Source: Streptomyces sp. SPB162
Lineage (GTDB): Bacteria > Actinomycetota > Actinomycetes > Streptomycetales > Streptomycetaceae
Reading direction: 5' to 3'
NCBI RefSeq assembly: GCF_029504575.1
Contig: NZ_JAQFII010000001.1
Location: 2,206,501-2,270,500 of the forward strand
DNA: 64,000 nt
Positions 53,815 through 63,432 of the stretch are shown here, piece by piece. The notes beneath the pieces are model-generated. The model had not been told where the DNA came from. It did no database searches and was given only the letters and a program-made list of their open reading frames with translations. Positions within the stretch are counted from its first letter, which is position 1. Every line of letters starts with the position of its first letter. The position numbers and the translations under genes are program-made.

Positions 53815-56800
53815 ATGCCTTCTGTCCCTCCTGGCCCTCCCATCCCCTGGCGCCGCGGCAGACCCCGCCGCCGCACTGGGGCCGCTGTACTCGCGCTCGC
53901 TCTCTCGGCCGGCCTGCTCTCCCTCGCCCCCGCTGCCCACGCCGACACCCCCACCGACCCGGCCGAGGCCCAGCACGCCGCAATCGTCCCGCCCGACACG
54001 GTGGCCGCGGCCGCCGCGCAGGCGAAGGCCGCAGCGACCGGCCACCCGGTCGTCATCGACGCGCTGACCAGCGAGTTCGAGCAGACATCCGTCAACCCGG
54101 ACGGCACCTACTCCACCAGCACCAGCGTGCAACCCGCACGGGCCAAGGTCGCCGGCGCTTGGGCGCCGGTGGACGCCACTCTGCACACCAACGCCGACGG
54201 CACCCTGTCCCCCAAAGCCGCCATAACCCCCATACGCCTGTCGCATGGCGGCAGCGGCCCGTTGGCCACCCTGACCAATAGCGCCGGCAAAACGCTCTCA
54301 CTCAGCGTGCCGTTCACCCTGCCCGCCCCCACCGTCTCGGGCGACAGCGCGCTGTATGCCGACATCCTGCCGGACGTGGACCTGAAGGTGACCGTCACCG
54401 CACGGGGCAGCGTCAAGCACATCGTCATCGTCAAGACCGCCACCGCCGCGGCCAATCCCGCACTCAAGACCCTGGACCTGGCCACCACCGGCACCGGGAT
54501 CAGCGTCACCGCCGACAGCGCAGGAAACCTCACCGCCAGGGACACCGCCAGCGGCGCCAAGGAGTTCACCGCCTCCGCACCGCAGATGTGGGACTCCAGC
54601 ACCCTCACGAGTACCCCCGCCGGCGCAAAGACCACCACGGCCGCCGCCCCGCAGAGCACCGACAGCGACACCCCGGCTGAGGCAAGTACCGCGGACGGCC
54701 CCGGACCGGGCGCGCAGACCGCCACGATGCCCACCACCGCCGATGGCGACACTGTCACGATCACCCCGGTACCCGGCGTGCTGGGTGGACCCGGTACTCA
54801 CTTCCCGGTCTACATCGACCCGGAATGGTTCACATTCGGCGGCACCAACCCCGACTGGACCTGGATCCAATCCGCCCACTCCGGAACTCACAACACGGGA
54901 AGCTCTCCCGCCCTGGGCCTTTGCGGCACGTACTCAGGCGGCGGCAGCTGCAGTCCTCACGACACCGAGCGCCCCTACTACCAGTTCAACAACCTCGGTG
55001 CCATCGCCAACTCCACGATCCACTACGCCACGCTGACCTTCACCCAGACCTCAAGCGCCTCGTGGTCCTGCACCGACACCTACCCGGTGTCGCTCTACGC
55101 CACCGGCCCCATCGCTGAATACACCTGGGCGAACCACAACAGCGGTGACACCCCCTTCGGCCTGACCGACCAAGTCGGCGGAACCGGCAACTCCGGCTGC
55201 TCCGGCGACGTGCCTTTCGGCTACGTGATCACTGCCCACGTGCAGAAATACGTCAACAACGGCGCCCTCGCCTTCGGCCTCCATGGCGACGAATCCAACG
55301 CGAACGGCTTCAAACACCTGACCCACAACCCCACCCTGTACATCCAGTACGACAAAGCCCCCAACCCGCCCTCCAACCTGAAGAGCAGTCCGGTCCCGCA
55401 ATACCTCGCCCCGGCCTCGCAGGAGAACTGCCAGCTCGCCGCCGAACCCACCACCCACGCCTTCATCGGCAACCCCGGCGCCCAAGGCCTGAAACTGACC
55501 GCGACCGTCACCAGCCCCGTCGGCCTTGCCATGCACGGCTACTTCAGCCTTTGGGACGACTCCGTCGCCGGCGACCCCCTCACCGCTCAAGGCAGCAGCG
55601 GCGACAGCGCATCCGGGCAGACCGTCACCTACACCGTCCCCACCACCGCCCTCAAAGACGGCCACGCTTACGGCTGGAACGTCTCCGCCAGCGATGGCCT
55701 CCTACCCTCCACCACCGCAGGCGGCTGCCGCTTCCGTGCCGACCTGCAACCACCCACCATCACGTTCAACCCGGTGACCGACCTCGCCCACCAGTTCCCG
55801 CCCTCCGGCAACGGGCAGACCACCACCCTGCACGTCGGCGACTCGGGACAGATCCCCTTCACCGCCACCGACCCCACCCCGGCCGAAGGCGTCAACTCCG
55901 CACTGGCCTGCATGCGCTGGAGCCTGGACCCCACGCTCTCCGACGCCGCCTGGCAGTGCGGCAGCGCCCTCCCGAAGATTTCCGTCCCGGTGCACCCCAC
56001 GCACTGGGGCACCAACATCGCCTACCTCCAAGCCGAGGACAACGCCGGAAACACCTCCCTGATCACGGCGTACCCCTTCTACATGCCCTGGTCGCCCACC
56101 CCGTTGGCCTACGGCGACGTCACCAATGACGGCCACCCCGACGTCCTCGCCGCCGACCCCACCACCGGCGCTCTGCTCAACTACAGCCAGGCCCTGAACT
56201 TCAACTCCACCCCTGCCATCCAAGCCGCCACCGCCGCCCAGGCACCCGACGGCACCAGCTGGAAGAACTTCCGCATCACCCACCGCGGCACTCAGACCGC
56301 CGGCACTCCGGTCGACGACCTCTTCGTCCACCAGGACGCCGACCCCACCAAGGCGGACTCCGACCCCACCAAGACCGGCAGCGGGCAGCTGTTCTACTAC
56401 TCCAATGACACGCAGAATTATGGGGCGTTCGGTACCGCCAAGGCGCAACTGCCTCGTCCGGACTGCGTTGGTACCGCGACTGAATGTCCCGGTCTGACTG
56501 TCGGCTCCACCTGGGCGCCTGGCGCCACTTGGGCCTACACCAACCAGATCACCCCGATCGGTGCGGCAGGCACCACCCTCACTCCCGATCTGAAGACCAC
56601 CGACGCCACCGGTGTCCTCGCCGTCGAAGCCGGAAGTCTCTGGTTCTACCCCAAGACCAGCGCAGGTGCCTACGACGCCAATGGCAAACGTTCCCCCTTC
56701 GGTGCTCCGACGCTGGTGGCCAAGGGCGGATGGGACAATTACGACCTCATGATCCCTGGCGACGCCCTCGCAACTGGCAAACCCGCCTTGTGGGCCCGGG

Positions 56801-57735
56801 TCCGCACCACCGCAGGCGGCCACACCGCAGGCGACATCCTCCAGTACGCCCTGACCACCGCCGCCGCGACCGACGACAATGGCACCGCGTACACCACGGT
56901 CACGGGCGTCGCTGCTTCCCCCGCCACCGCGATCGGCGGTGGCATCACCACCGCCGCGTTCCCGCTAGTCGGCTCGGACGGCGATCTCAACGGCGACAAC
57001 ATCCCAGACCTGTGGGCCTCATCCGGCAACGGAAAGATCGTCACCTGGGACGGCGTCACTCCGGACGGCACCGCCAAGACCGCCATCGCGTACTTCACCG
57101 GCCGCAGCAACCAATGGCTCCTGAACGGCACCCCCAACGACGCCTCCGGCGGCAACAACGCCGCACCCGTCGGCACCGTCACCTGGGCCGCCAACCACGC
57201 CGGCACCACCCCCGGCGCAGCCGCCTTCACCGGCACCTCAGCCCTGGTCTCCAAGGTCGCCGCCGTCGAGACAGCGGGAAGCTACACCGTCTCGGTCTGG
57301 GTCAAACTCAACACTCTCACCGGCCACCAGTACTTCGTCGCCCAGGGCGGCACCACCCGCCAAGCCTTCGACCTCGGCTACCGCCCCGATACCAAAACCT
57401 GGACCTTCATGACCCCCACCGGCGACACCATGGCCAACACCGCACCCGCCGCCGACGCCCCCGCAGGCGCCGCCACCACCGGCACCTGGACCCACCTCAC
57501 CGGCGTCTACGACTCCACCACCCACAGCTCAACGCTCTACGTCAACGGCCACTACGCCGGGGCAGCCACCAACCCCACCCCCTGGCACGCACCCGGCCAC
57601 CTCAGCGTCGGCGCCATCCAACTCACCAGCAGCGCCACCCTCTACAACCCCGCCAACGCCACCATCAGCGACGCCCGCATCTACCCCTACGCCTTCACCA
57701 CCGAGCAAGCGGGCAACCTGTACAGCACCTCCTGA
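53815..57735 (+). CDS. Secreted LamG-type repeat protein
   Basis: 1306 residues from ATG 53815 (GGGGAT ahead; GTG 53767 also open). Signal TGAAVLALALSAGLLSLAPAAHA. It has a propeptide-like first part, a beta-rich domain with Cys pairs (LGLCGTYSGGGSCSPHDTERPYYQFNN), Ig-like parts, an FG-GAP-like stretch (GDVTNDGHPDVLAADPTTGALL, SDGDLNGDNIPDLWASSGNG) and a C-terminal LamG/concanavalin domain (SYTVSVWVKLNTLTGHQYFVAQGG, STLYVNGHYAGAA). Such proteins are typical surface or secreted partners of actinobacterial RHS genes. Partnership is inferred from the divergent arrangement. Confidence 0.85.
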   Translation: MPSVPPGPPIPWRRGRPRRRTGAAVLALALSAGLLSLAPAAHADTPTDPAEAQHAAIVPPDTVAAAAAQAKAAATGHPVVIDALTSEFEQTSVNPDGTYSTSTSVQPARAKVAGAWAPVDATLHTNADGTLSPKAAITPIRLSHGGSGPLATLTNSAGKTLSLSVPFTLPAPTVSGDSALYADILPDVDLKVTVTARGSVKHIVIVKTATAAANPALKTLDLATTGTGISVTADSAGNLTARDTASGAKEFTASAPQMWDSSTLTSTPAGAKTTTAAAPQSTDSDTPAEASTADGPGPGAQTATMPTTADGDTVTITPVPGVLGGPGTHFPVYIDPEWFTFGGTNPDWTWIQSAHSGTHNTGSSPALGLCGTYSGGGSCSPHDTERPYYQFNNLGAIANSTIHYATLTFTQTSSASWSCTDTYPVSLYATGPIAEYTWANHNSGDTPFGLTDQVGGTGNSGCSGDVPFGYVITAHVQKYVNNGALAFGLHGDESNANGFKHLTHNPTLYIQYDKAPNPPSNLKSSPVPQYLAPASQENCQLAAEPTTHAFIGNPGAQGLKLTATVTSPVGLAMHGYFSLWDDSVAGDPLTAQGSSGDSASGQTVTYTVPTTALKDGHAYGWNVSASDGLLPSTTAGGCRFRADLQPPTITFNPVTDLAHQFPPSGNGQTTTLHVGDSGQIPFTATDPTPAEGVNSALACMRWSLDPTLSDAAWQCGSALPKISVPVHPTHWGTNIAYLQAEDNAGNTSLITAYPFYMPWSPTPLAYGDVTNDGHPDVLAADPTTGALLNYSQALNFNSTPAIQAATAAQAPDGTSWKNFRITHRGTQTAGTPVDDLFVHQDADPTKADSDPTKTGSGQLFYYSNDTQNYGAFGTAKAQLPRPDCVGTATECPGLTVGSTWAPGATWAYTNQITPIGAAGTTLTPDLKTTDATGVLAVEAGSLWFYPKTSAGAYDANGKRSPFGAPTLVAKGGWDNYDLMIPGDALATGKPALWARVRTTAGGHTAGDILQYALTTAAATDDNGTAYTTVTGVAASPATAIGGGITTAAFPLVGSDGDLNGDNIPDLWASSGNGKIVTWDGVTPDGTAKTAIAYFTGRSNQWLLNGTPNDASGGNNAAPVGTVTWAANHAGTTPGAAAFTGTSALVSKVAAVETAGSYTVSVWVKLNTLTGHQYFVAQGGTTRQAFDLGYRPDTKTWTFMTPTGDTMANTAPAADAPAGAATTGTWTHLTGVYDSTTHSSTLYVNGHYAGAATNPTPWHAPGHLSVGAIQLTSSATLYNPANATISDARIYPYAFTTEQAGNLYSTS

Positions 57736-57754
57736 CCCACCAGTCGCATCGTCC

Positions 57755-57786
57755 GCTGGGCCCGCAACGCATGCTGCGGGCCCAGC
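57755..57786 (+). terminator. Hairpin after the LamG-type gene
   Basis: A perfect 12-bp stem (GCTGGGCCCGCA with TGCGGGCCCAGC) with an 8-base loop starts 20 bases after the stop codon. It may also mark the left side of the inserted transposase remnant. Confidence 0.7.
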
Positions 57787-57792
57787 AACACC

Positions 57793-58660
57793 TTGGTGCA
57801 GCTGCGCCGGCACGACACCCTCACGCAGCTCACCGCAGGCTTCGGCATCTCAGTCGGCACCGCCCACGCCTACGCCACAGCCGTCATCAACCTGCTCGCC
57901 GACCGCGCGCCCGACCTGCTACGCGCCCTACGCGAAGCCGACTACGTCCTGATCGATGGCACCCTCTCGAAGTGCACCAGCGTCGGCGACAGCCGGGCCG
58001 ACTGCTCCCACAAGCACCGCCGCCCTGGGGTGAATGTGCAGGTGGTGACCGACCCGGTCGGTCGGCTGCTGTGGATTTCGCCCGCGCTGCCCGGCCGTGC
58101 CCACCATCTGACGGCAGCCGCACCCACCGGATCATCCGAGTCTACGAACGCCAGGGCATCCCGCTACTAGGCCGTGTCTGACACATACCGGCGTCCGCCC
58201 GGAGGGCGGGCCCGGGGCGTCTGGTGCGTGCGATCGCACGGCGGAGGGTCGCCCCTGTACTGGACGTACCGGGGCGGGCCCGACAACTGGGGGCCCCTCC
58301 CAGCGGTAGCTGGGGGAGAGCGCGCGTGCCAGGCGTCCCGGGCCAGGCGGGATGTGTCCGACACGGCCTAGCCGACCGCGGCTACCTGGGCGCCGGCCCA
58401 TGGGTGACGACCCCGGTCAGGCGCCCTCCAGGCGGCGACTTGTCGCCGACCCACCGCACCGTCAACCGTGCGCTCTCCGCCGCGCGGACGCCAGTGGAGC
58501 GGGGCATGGCCCGACTGAAGTTCCGGCGGGTGTTCCGAAGAGCCCGCTGTAACCCGAATCGAATGTCGCCAATCGCCGCAGCCGTCCTCACCCTCGAGCG
58601 GCAACGCAGAAGGGCTCATCGATCGCGCGGTCATCATCATCCCCGCGCACGCTCTGGTTG
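57793..58660 (+). pseudogene. IS5-like transposase remnant, interrupted by a MITE
   Basis: Before the element: QLTAGFGISVGTAHAYATAV (helix-turn-helix), YVLIDGTL (first catalytic Asp), KHRRPGVNVQVVTDPVGRLL and SPALPGRAHHLTAA. One base is missing near 58112; in the next frame THRIIRVYERQGIPLL continues to the MITE at 58170. After the MITE, ADRGYLGAGPW (second Asp), VNRALSAARTPVERGMARLKFRR (catalytic Glu) and LTLERQRR complete the DDE domain. The first 40 or so residues are missing. The gene is thus truncated, frameshifted and interrupted, and cannot be active. Confidence 0.85.
58170..58368 (+). mobile_element. MITE-like element, copy D (199 bp)
   Basis: Same orientation as copy A and one base shorter (GGAGGGCGGGCCC against GGAGGGCGGGGCCC). 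Ends GGCCGTGTCTGACACAT and ATGTGTCCGACACGGCC, TA at 58168-58169 and 58369-58370. Removing the element with one TA joins CCGCTAC-TA-GCCGACCGC, which codes for PLLADR, the expected transposase peptide. So insertion with TA duplication is directly shown here. Confidence 0.9.
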
Positions 58661-58757
58661 CGCGTAAGCCCTTAGCAAACTGCCTCACCGCCGTCGCCAG
58701 ATCCTTGCGCCCAACCCCGAACCGAAGAAACACGCTCTGACCCGCGGTTTTACAGGC

Positions 58758-59171
58758 GGCGGACGAGTCGGCCTGTACGCCGGGTTCTGTCTCCCTTGGT
58801 CCTTGCGGGCCAGGGGGAGGCGGTCATCCATCTGGGACCGACGTTGCCGCCGGCCTCGTGCGGTCTACCCGCGGACTCGGGCGGGCAGCCCTCAGTCATC
58901 CGCGCAGAGCCGCCTTGCGGCGGCCCATTCTTGACCTTGCTCCAGGTGTGGTTTACCTAGCCGTCCAGGTCACCCTGGACGCTGGTGGTCTCTTACACCA
59001 CCGTTTCACCCTTACCGGGTGCCTTGCGGCTCCCGGCGGTCTGTTTTCTGTGGCACTGGCACGCGGGTCACCCCGGGTGGGCGTTACCCACCACCTTGCC
59101 CTGTGGAGCCCGGACGTTCCTCGGAAGGATCTCAAGGATCCCGCCGCGACCGCCCGGCCGGCTCGTCCGCC
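58758..59171 (-). ncRNA. rnpB: RNase P RNA, bacterial type A
   Basis: On the minus strand the conserved core is clear: GGAACGTCCGGGCTCCAC near the 5' side (59105-59125), AGGGCAAGGTGGTGGGTAACG, then GGTAAGGGTGAAACGGTG and GTAAGAGACCACCAGC in the middle, and AGACAGAACCCGGCGTACAGGCCGACTCG at the 3' side. The two ends pair (GGCGGACGAG with CTCGTCCGCC), giving limits of about 58758 and 59171. It is the catalytic RNA that trims tRNA 5' leaders. The usual GAGGAAAGTCC reads GAGGAACGTCC. Ends are good to about five bases. Confidence 0.92.
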
Positions 59172-59195
59172 GTGCCGCCCATCCTAGTCGACGGC

Positions 59196-60654
59196 TCAGG
59201 GGTGGTCGGCCGGGGCGAAGAGGACCGTCGTCGTGGCCATGTCGGCTTGGGTGAGGCGAACGTGGACACGGCTGCCCAAGGGGAGGGGCCGGCGCCGCGG
59301 GTGGGGACTCCACGCGGGCCACGACGGCGGGGTCGTCCAGGTGGATGGTGCCGCTCGTCGGGTCGTGGTCGTCCAGGTCGATGACGAAGGCGTCGAAGAC
59401 CTCACCGACACGGCCCTTGAGCAGGGCGGCCTCGATCAGGTTGACGCATGCGCGCTCTGCCTGGTTGGCGTGCGCGGTGCCCGCCGACATCTCCCGGGGG
59501 AGGTCCGGGAGCGCGGTGCGGACCCAGTCCGGGGGCTGCTCCCCCGCGACGGCGGAGAGGCAGAGCTCGCCGGCGTAGCGATCGACCAGGCGGCGCAGCG
59601 GGGCCGTGCAGTGGGCGTAGGGGGCGGCGACGGCGGCGTGTTCCGCGTGCTCGGGGGCGGCGCCGTCGAAGACGGTGTAGCCGGCGCCGCGCAGCAGCGA
59701 GGTGCACTCCTGGAGGAAGGCGGCGTGGTCGGGGCGGTGGGGGTCGAGGGAGCGGATCAGCTCCGGGTACGGGACGCCGGCCGGCCAGTCGATGCGGAGG
59801 GCCGCCGCGACACGGCGGAGCCGGTCGGACGCGGCCGCGGGGGCGGCGGGGAGCGTGCGGAGGATGCCGGCGCCGGAGCGGATCATGAGGTCGGCGGCGG
59901 CCATGCCGGTGAGCAGGGAGATCTGGGCGTTCCAGCCCTCGGCGGCCAGCGGGGCGCGGTACTCGAGTACGTAGCCGTCGCCGTCGGGGCGCTGCTCGAT
60001 CTCCTGCTCGGGGACGTTGAGGGAGATGCCGCCGCGCTCCCGTTCGAGCCCCTCACGGAGCAGGCCGATCCTCTGCAGGAGGGCGACGGGCTCCTCCGCG
60101 GTGCCGGCGTCGAGGGAGCGCTGGACCGTCGCGTAGTCGAGCTTGGCGCGGCTGCGGACGCGGGCGCGGCGGACGTCGGCGGCGGTGACCGAGCCGGTGG
60201 AGTCCAGGTCGATCCGCCACAGCAGGGCGGGACGGTCCTGGCCGGGGAGCAGGCTGGCGGCGTTCTCGCTGAGGACCTGCGGGTGGAGGGGGACGCGCTC
60301 GTCGGGGAAGTACAGGGTGGTGACCCGGCGGTGCGCCTCGGCGTCGAGGGCGCCGCCCGGCGTGACGAACGCCGCGACGTCCGCGATGGCGTAGTGCACC
60401 CGGTAGCCGTCGGCGCGGGCGGCGAGGTGCATGGCCTGGTCGAGGTCGGTGGAGGCGGGCGGGTCGATGGTGAAGAGCGGTATGTCGGTGGCGTCGAGCT
60501 CCGGCATCCGCGGGTTCTCGGCGGCCTGCCGGGCCTCGGCCAGCACGGCGGGCGGGAAGTCCTCCGGGACGGCGAGCCGGACGCGCAGCTGACGCAGCGC
60601 GTCACGCAGCAGGGTTCCGTCGGTGGCCGGGGCGTGCAGGTGGCGGCGGGGCAT
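59196..60654 (-). pseudogene. RNB-domain (RNase II-like) exoribonuclease, frameshifted near the end
   Basis: From ATG 60654 the frame gives about 450 residues of RNB ribonuclease: catalytic Asp cluster IDPPASTDLDQAMH, YAIADVAAFV, HPQVLSENAASLLPG, and AHCTAPLRRLVDRYAGELCL. Then at 59281-59310, in a C/G run, the frame changes. The next frame over reads RPLPLGSRVHVRLTQADMATTTVLFAPADHP, a typical S1/OB-like last strand with stop at 59196. One base too many would explain it. As written the first frame runs on to 59068 across the rnpB 5' end. Function: 3'-5' RNA decay. Catalytic part intact either way. Confidence 0.8.
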
Positions 60655-60721
60655 GGGGTGAGCGTATGACGGCCGTAGGCTGCATGCGGTTCGTGTTGGA
60701 TCCATCCGAGGGAGAACTGCC

Positions 60722-61510
60722 GTGCTCGTCCTGCTTCCGCCGTCCGAGGGCAAGGCCGCCGTGGGCGCCGGTCCGGCCGTCGACCTGGCGTCGCTCTCGC
60801 TCCCCGGGCTGACGGGGACGCGGTCGACGGTGCTGGGCGAACTGGTGGAGCTGTGCTCGGGCGACGAGGAGAAGGCCGCGGAGGTCCTGGGGCTGAGCCC
60901 GGGGCTGCGCGGCGAGGTCGCCAAGGACGCGGGCCTGCTCACCGCTCCGACGCTGCCGGCCGGTGAGCTGTACACCGGCGTGCTCTACGACGCCCTGGGG
61001 CTCGCGACGCTGAGCACCGCCGCCCGGCGGCGCGCGAAGGACTCCCTGCTGGTCTTCTCCGGCCTGTGGGGCGCGGTGCGCATCACGGACCGGATCCCGT
61101 CGTACCGCTGCTCGATGGGGGTGAAGCTGCCCGCGCTGGGCGCGCTCGGCGCGTACTGGCGGGAGCCGATGGCCGAGGTCGTCCCGGAGGCGGCGGGCGG
61201 GGGCCTGGTGCTGGACCTGCGCTCGTCGGCGTACGCGAGCGCGTGGAAGCCCAAGCCGCGCGGCGAGTTCGCGGCGCGGACGGCCACGGTGCGGGTGCTG
61301 CAGGTGACGGTGGTCGACGGCGTCGAGAAACGGTCCGTGGTGAGCCACTTCAACAAGGCCACCAAGGGGCGGCTGGTGCGCGCGCTGTTGGAGTCGGGCG
61401 CGAAGCCCAAGACGCCGGCCAAGCTCACGCAGACGCTGCGGGAGCTGGGCTTCGTGGTCGAGGTGCAGGCGCCGGGGAAGCTCGACGTGCTGGTGACCGA
61501 GATCCACTGA
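60722..61510 (+). CDS. yaaA: Peroxide stress protein YaaA (DUF328/UPF0246)
   Basis: 262 residues from GTG. The family start MLVLLPPSEGKAA, the central YTGVLYDALGL and LLVFSGLWGAVRITDRIPSYRCSMGVKLP, and the C-terminal VVSHFNKATKGRLVRALLE are all present. In E. coli YaaA limits free iron and DNA damage after peroxide. It diverges from the RNB gene. Full-length and regular. Confidence 0.92.
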   Translation: MLVLLPPSEGKAAVGAGPAVDLASLSLPGLTGTRSTVLGELVELCSGDEEKAAEVLGLSPGLRGEVAKDAGLLTAPTLPAGELYTGVLYDALGLATLSTAARRRAKDSLLVFSGLWGAVRITDRIPSYRCSMGVKLPALGALGAYWREPMAEVVPEAAGGGLVLDLRSSAYASAWKPKPRGEFAARTATVRVLQVTVVDGVEKRSVVSHFNKATKGRLVRALLESGAKPKTPAKLTQTLRELGFVVEVQAPGKLDVLVTEIH

Positions 61511-61589
61511 AGCCACGGATCAGGGGCCGCGTTGCATCCCGCGCAACGCTCGTTGCGCAGGATGCTGGGGCGCGGGCAGGATGACGGGC

Positions 61590-62207
61590 ATGACTTCCGT
61601 GCTCGACCTCGCCCCCGTCGTCCCCGTCGTCGTCCTGGAGGACGCCGCCGACGCCGTACCGCTGGCCCGCGCCCTCGTCGCGGGCGGGCTGCCGGCGATC
61701 GAGGTCACCCTGCGGACGGACGCCGCGCTGGACGCCATCGCCGCCATCGCCCGCGAGGTCCCGGACGCGGTGGTGGGCGCGGGGACCGTGCTGACGCCCG
61801 AGCACGTCGGCGCCGCCGTCGCCGCGGGCGCCCGCTTCCTGGTCAGCCCGGGGTGGACCGACCGGCTGCTGGAGGCGATGCGCGCCTCGGGGCTGCCCTT
61901 CCTGCCCGGGGTCTCGACCACGTCGGAGGTGGTCGCGCTGCTGGAACGCGGCATAACGGAGATGAAGTTCTTCCCGGCCGAGGCCGCCGGCGGCACCGCG
62001 TATCTGACGTCGCTCGCCGCACCGCTGCCGCGCGCGCGGTTCTGCCCCACGGGAGGCATCGACGCGGCCGCCGCGCCGCGCTACCTGGCGCTGCCCAACG
62101 TCGGCTGCGTCGGCGGCACCTGGATGCTGCCCGCCGACGCGCTCCGCGCCAAGGACTGGGACCGCGTCGAGGCCCTCGCGCGCGAAGCCGCCGTCCTGCG
62201 CGGCTGA
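61590..62207 (+). CDS. eda: KDPG/4-hydroxy-2-oxoglutarate aldolase
   Basis: 205 residues from ATG 61590 (ATG 61581 in frame is possible). TIM-barrel class I aldolase with the Glu of IEVTLRT (E38), GAGTVLT, and the Schiff-base Lys in MKFFPAEAAGG (K126); the final GGTWML fits the phosphate site. It splits KDPG to pyruvate and glyceraldehyde-3-phosphate in sugar-acid breakdown. Stand-alone here. Confidence 0.93.
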   Translation: MTSVLDLAPVVPVVVLEDAADAVPLARALVAGGLPAIEVTLRTDAALDAIAAIAREVPDAVVGAGTVLTPEHVGAAVAAGARFLVSPGWTDRLLEAMRASGLPFLPGVSTTSEVVALLERGITEMKFFPAEAAGGTAYLTSLAAPLPRARFCPTGGIDAAAAPRYLALPNVGCVGGTWMLPADALRAKDWDRVEALAREAAVLRG

Positions 62208-62226
62208 ACCGGAGAACGGCGCCGCT

Positions 62227-63432
62227 CTACCGGACGTGCGAGGTGTCGTTCAGCAGCCTCAGCGACGCGTTGCCGTCCGCGTAGTACGCAACCGTCGAGA
62301 CGGACGCGGCCGCCAACTCCATACGGAACATCGACTCGGGCGGCGCACCCAGCGCCAGCCGGACCAGCGTCTTGACGGGCGTCACGTGCGTGACGAGCAG
62401 CACCGTCTTCCCCGCGTAGCGCGCCAGGAGCTTGTCGCGGGACAGCGCCACCCGGCGGGCGACCGCCGCGAAGCTCTCGCCGCCGGGCGGGGCGGTGTCG
62501 GCCGAGGCCAGCCAGGCGTCCAGTTCGGCTGGGAAACGCTCCCGCACCTCGGCGAAGGTGAGCCCCTCGAAGCTGCCGAAGTCGGTCTCGCGCAGGCCCT
62601 CGTCAATGCGCACGTCAAGGCCGAGGCGGGTCGCGACGGCTTCGGCGGTCTGCCGGCAGCGGGCCAGCGGGGAGCTGACGATCGCCTGCACGGCGCCCGT
62701 ACCCCTGCCCGACGCCGCGAACGCGGTCGCGGCCTGCTGCGCCTGCCAACGGCCCTTCTCCGACAGGTCGGGATCACCACCGCCGCTGCCCGAGAACCGC
62801 TTCTCGGGCGTCAGGGCGGTCTCGCCGTGCCGGAGCAGGACGAACGTGGTGGGCGTCCCGAGGTCGGCGGGCGCCGACCAGCCCGCCGTCGGTGCCGCCT
62901 CGGGAAGGGTGTCCCGCACCGCGTCGGCCGCCGAACCCTCGGCGGGAACCGCGACGTCGATGCCACCGCCCAGCCCCAGTTCGCTGCGCACGACGGGAGC
63001 CTGCGGCTCCCACTGCCGCCCCCGCTTGCCCGCGTCCATCGCCTCGTTCGCGAGCCGGTCCGCGTGCTTGTTCTTCTCGCGCGGGATCCACTCGTACGTC
63101 ACCTGGCCGACCGGCAGCACGGCCTTGGCCTCGGCCGCGAGCGGCCGCATGTCCGGGTGCTTGATCTTCCAGCGCCCCGACATCTGCTCGACGACGAGCT
63201 TGGAGTCCATCCGGACCCTGACCACCGCCTCGGGATCGAGGGCCTTGGCGGCCCGCAGTCCCGCGATCAGACCCCGGTACTCGGCGACGTTGTTCGTGGC
63301 GTGCCCGATGTACTCGGCGACCTCGGCGAGGGTCTCGCCGCCGGCCGGGTCGAGGACCACGGCGCCGTAGCCCGCCGGGCCCGGGTTGCCCCGGGACCCG
63401 CCGTCGGCCTCGACGACGAGACCACGAGCCAT
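62227..63432 (-). CDS. Bifunctional RNase H/acid phosphatase (RNase HI + CobC-like)
   Basis: 401 residues. The RNase HI domain (1-140) has DGGSRGNPGPAGYG (first Asp), NNVAEYRGLI (Glu), RMDSKLVVEQM (second Asp) and NKHADRLANEA (fourth Asp). After a linker, a histidine-phosphatase domain starts at LLRHGETALTPEKRFSG, with RETDFGSFEGLT and VTHVTPVK. This fusion is known in mycobacteria and streptomycetes, where the second half is a CobC-like alpha-ribazole phosphatase or a general acid phosphatase. Coupled to the preceding zinc-ribbon gene by a one-base overlap. Confidence 0.93.
   Translation of the reverse strand: MARGLVVEADGGSRGNPGPAGYGAVVLDPAGGETLAEVAEYIGHATNNVAEYRGLIAGLRAAKALDPEAVVRVRMDSKLVVEQMSGRWKIKHPDMRPLAAEAKAVLPVGQVTYEWIPREKNKHADRLANEAMDAGKRGRQWEPQAPVVRSELGLGGGIDVAVPAEGSAADAVRDTLPEAAPTAGWSAPADLGTPTTFVLLRHGETALTPEKRFSGSGGGDPDLSEKGRWQAQQAATAFAASGRGTGAVQAIVSSPLARCRQTAEAVATRLGLDVRIDEGLRETDFGSFEGLTFAEVRERFPAELDAWLASADTAPPGGESFAAVARRVALSRDKLLARYAGKTVLLVTHVTPVKTLVRLALGAPPESMFRMELAAASVSTVAYYADGNASLRLLNDTSHVR

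Noticed and set aside
59068..60975. A 635-residue RNB protein running into rnpB
   Set aside because: The first 100 residues precede the real start, and the last 60 lie in a wrong frame and overlap the RNase P RNA.
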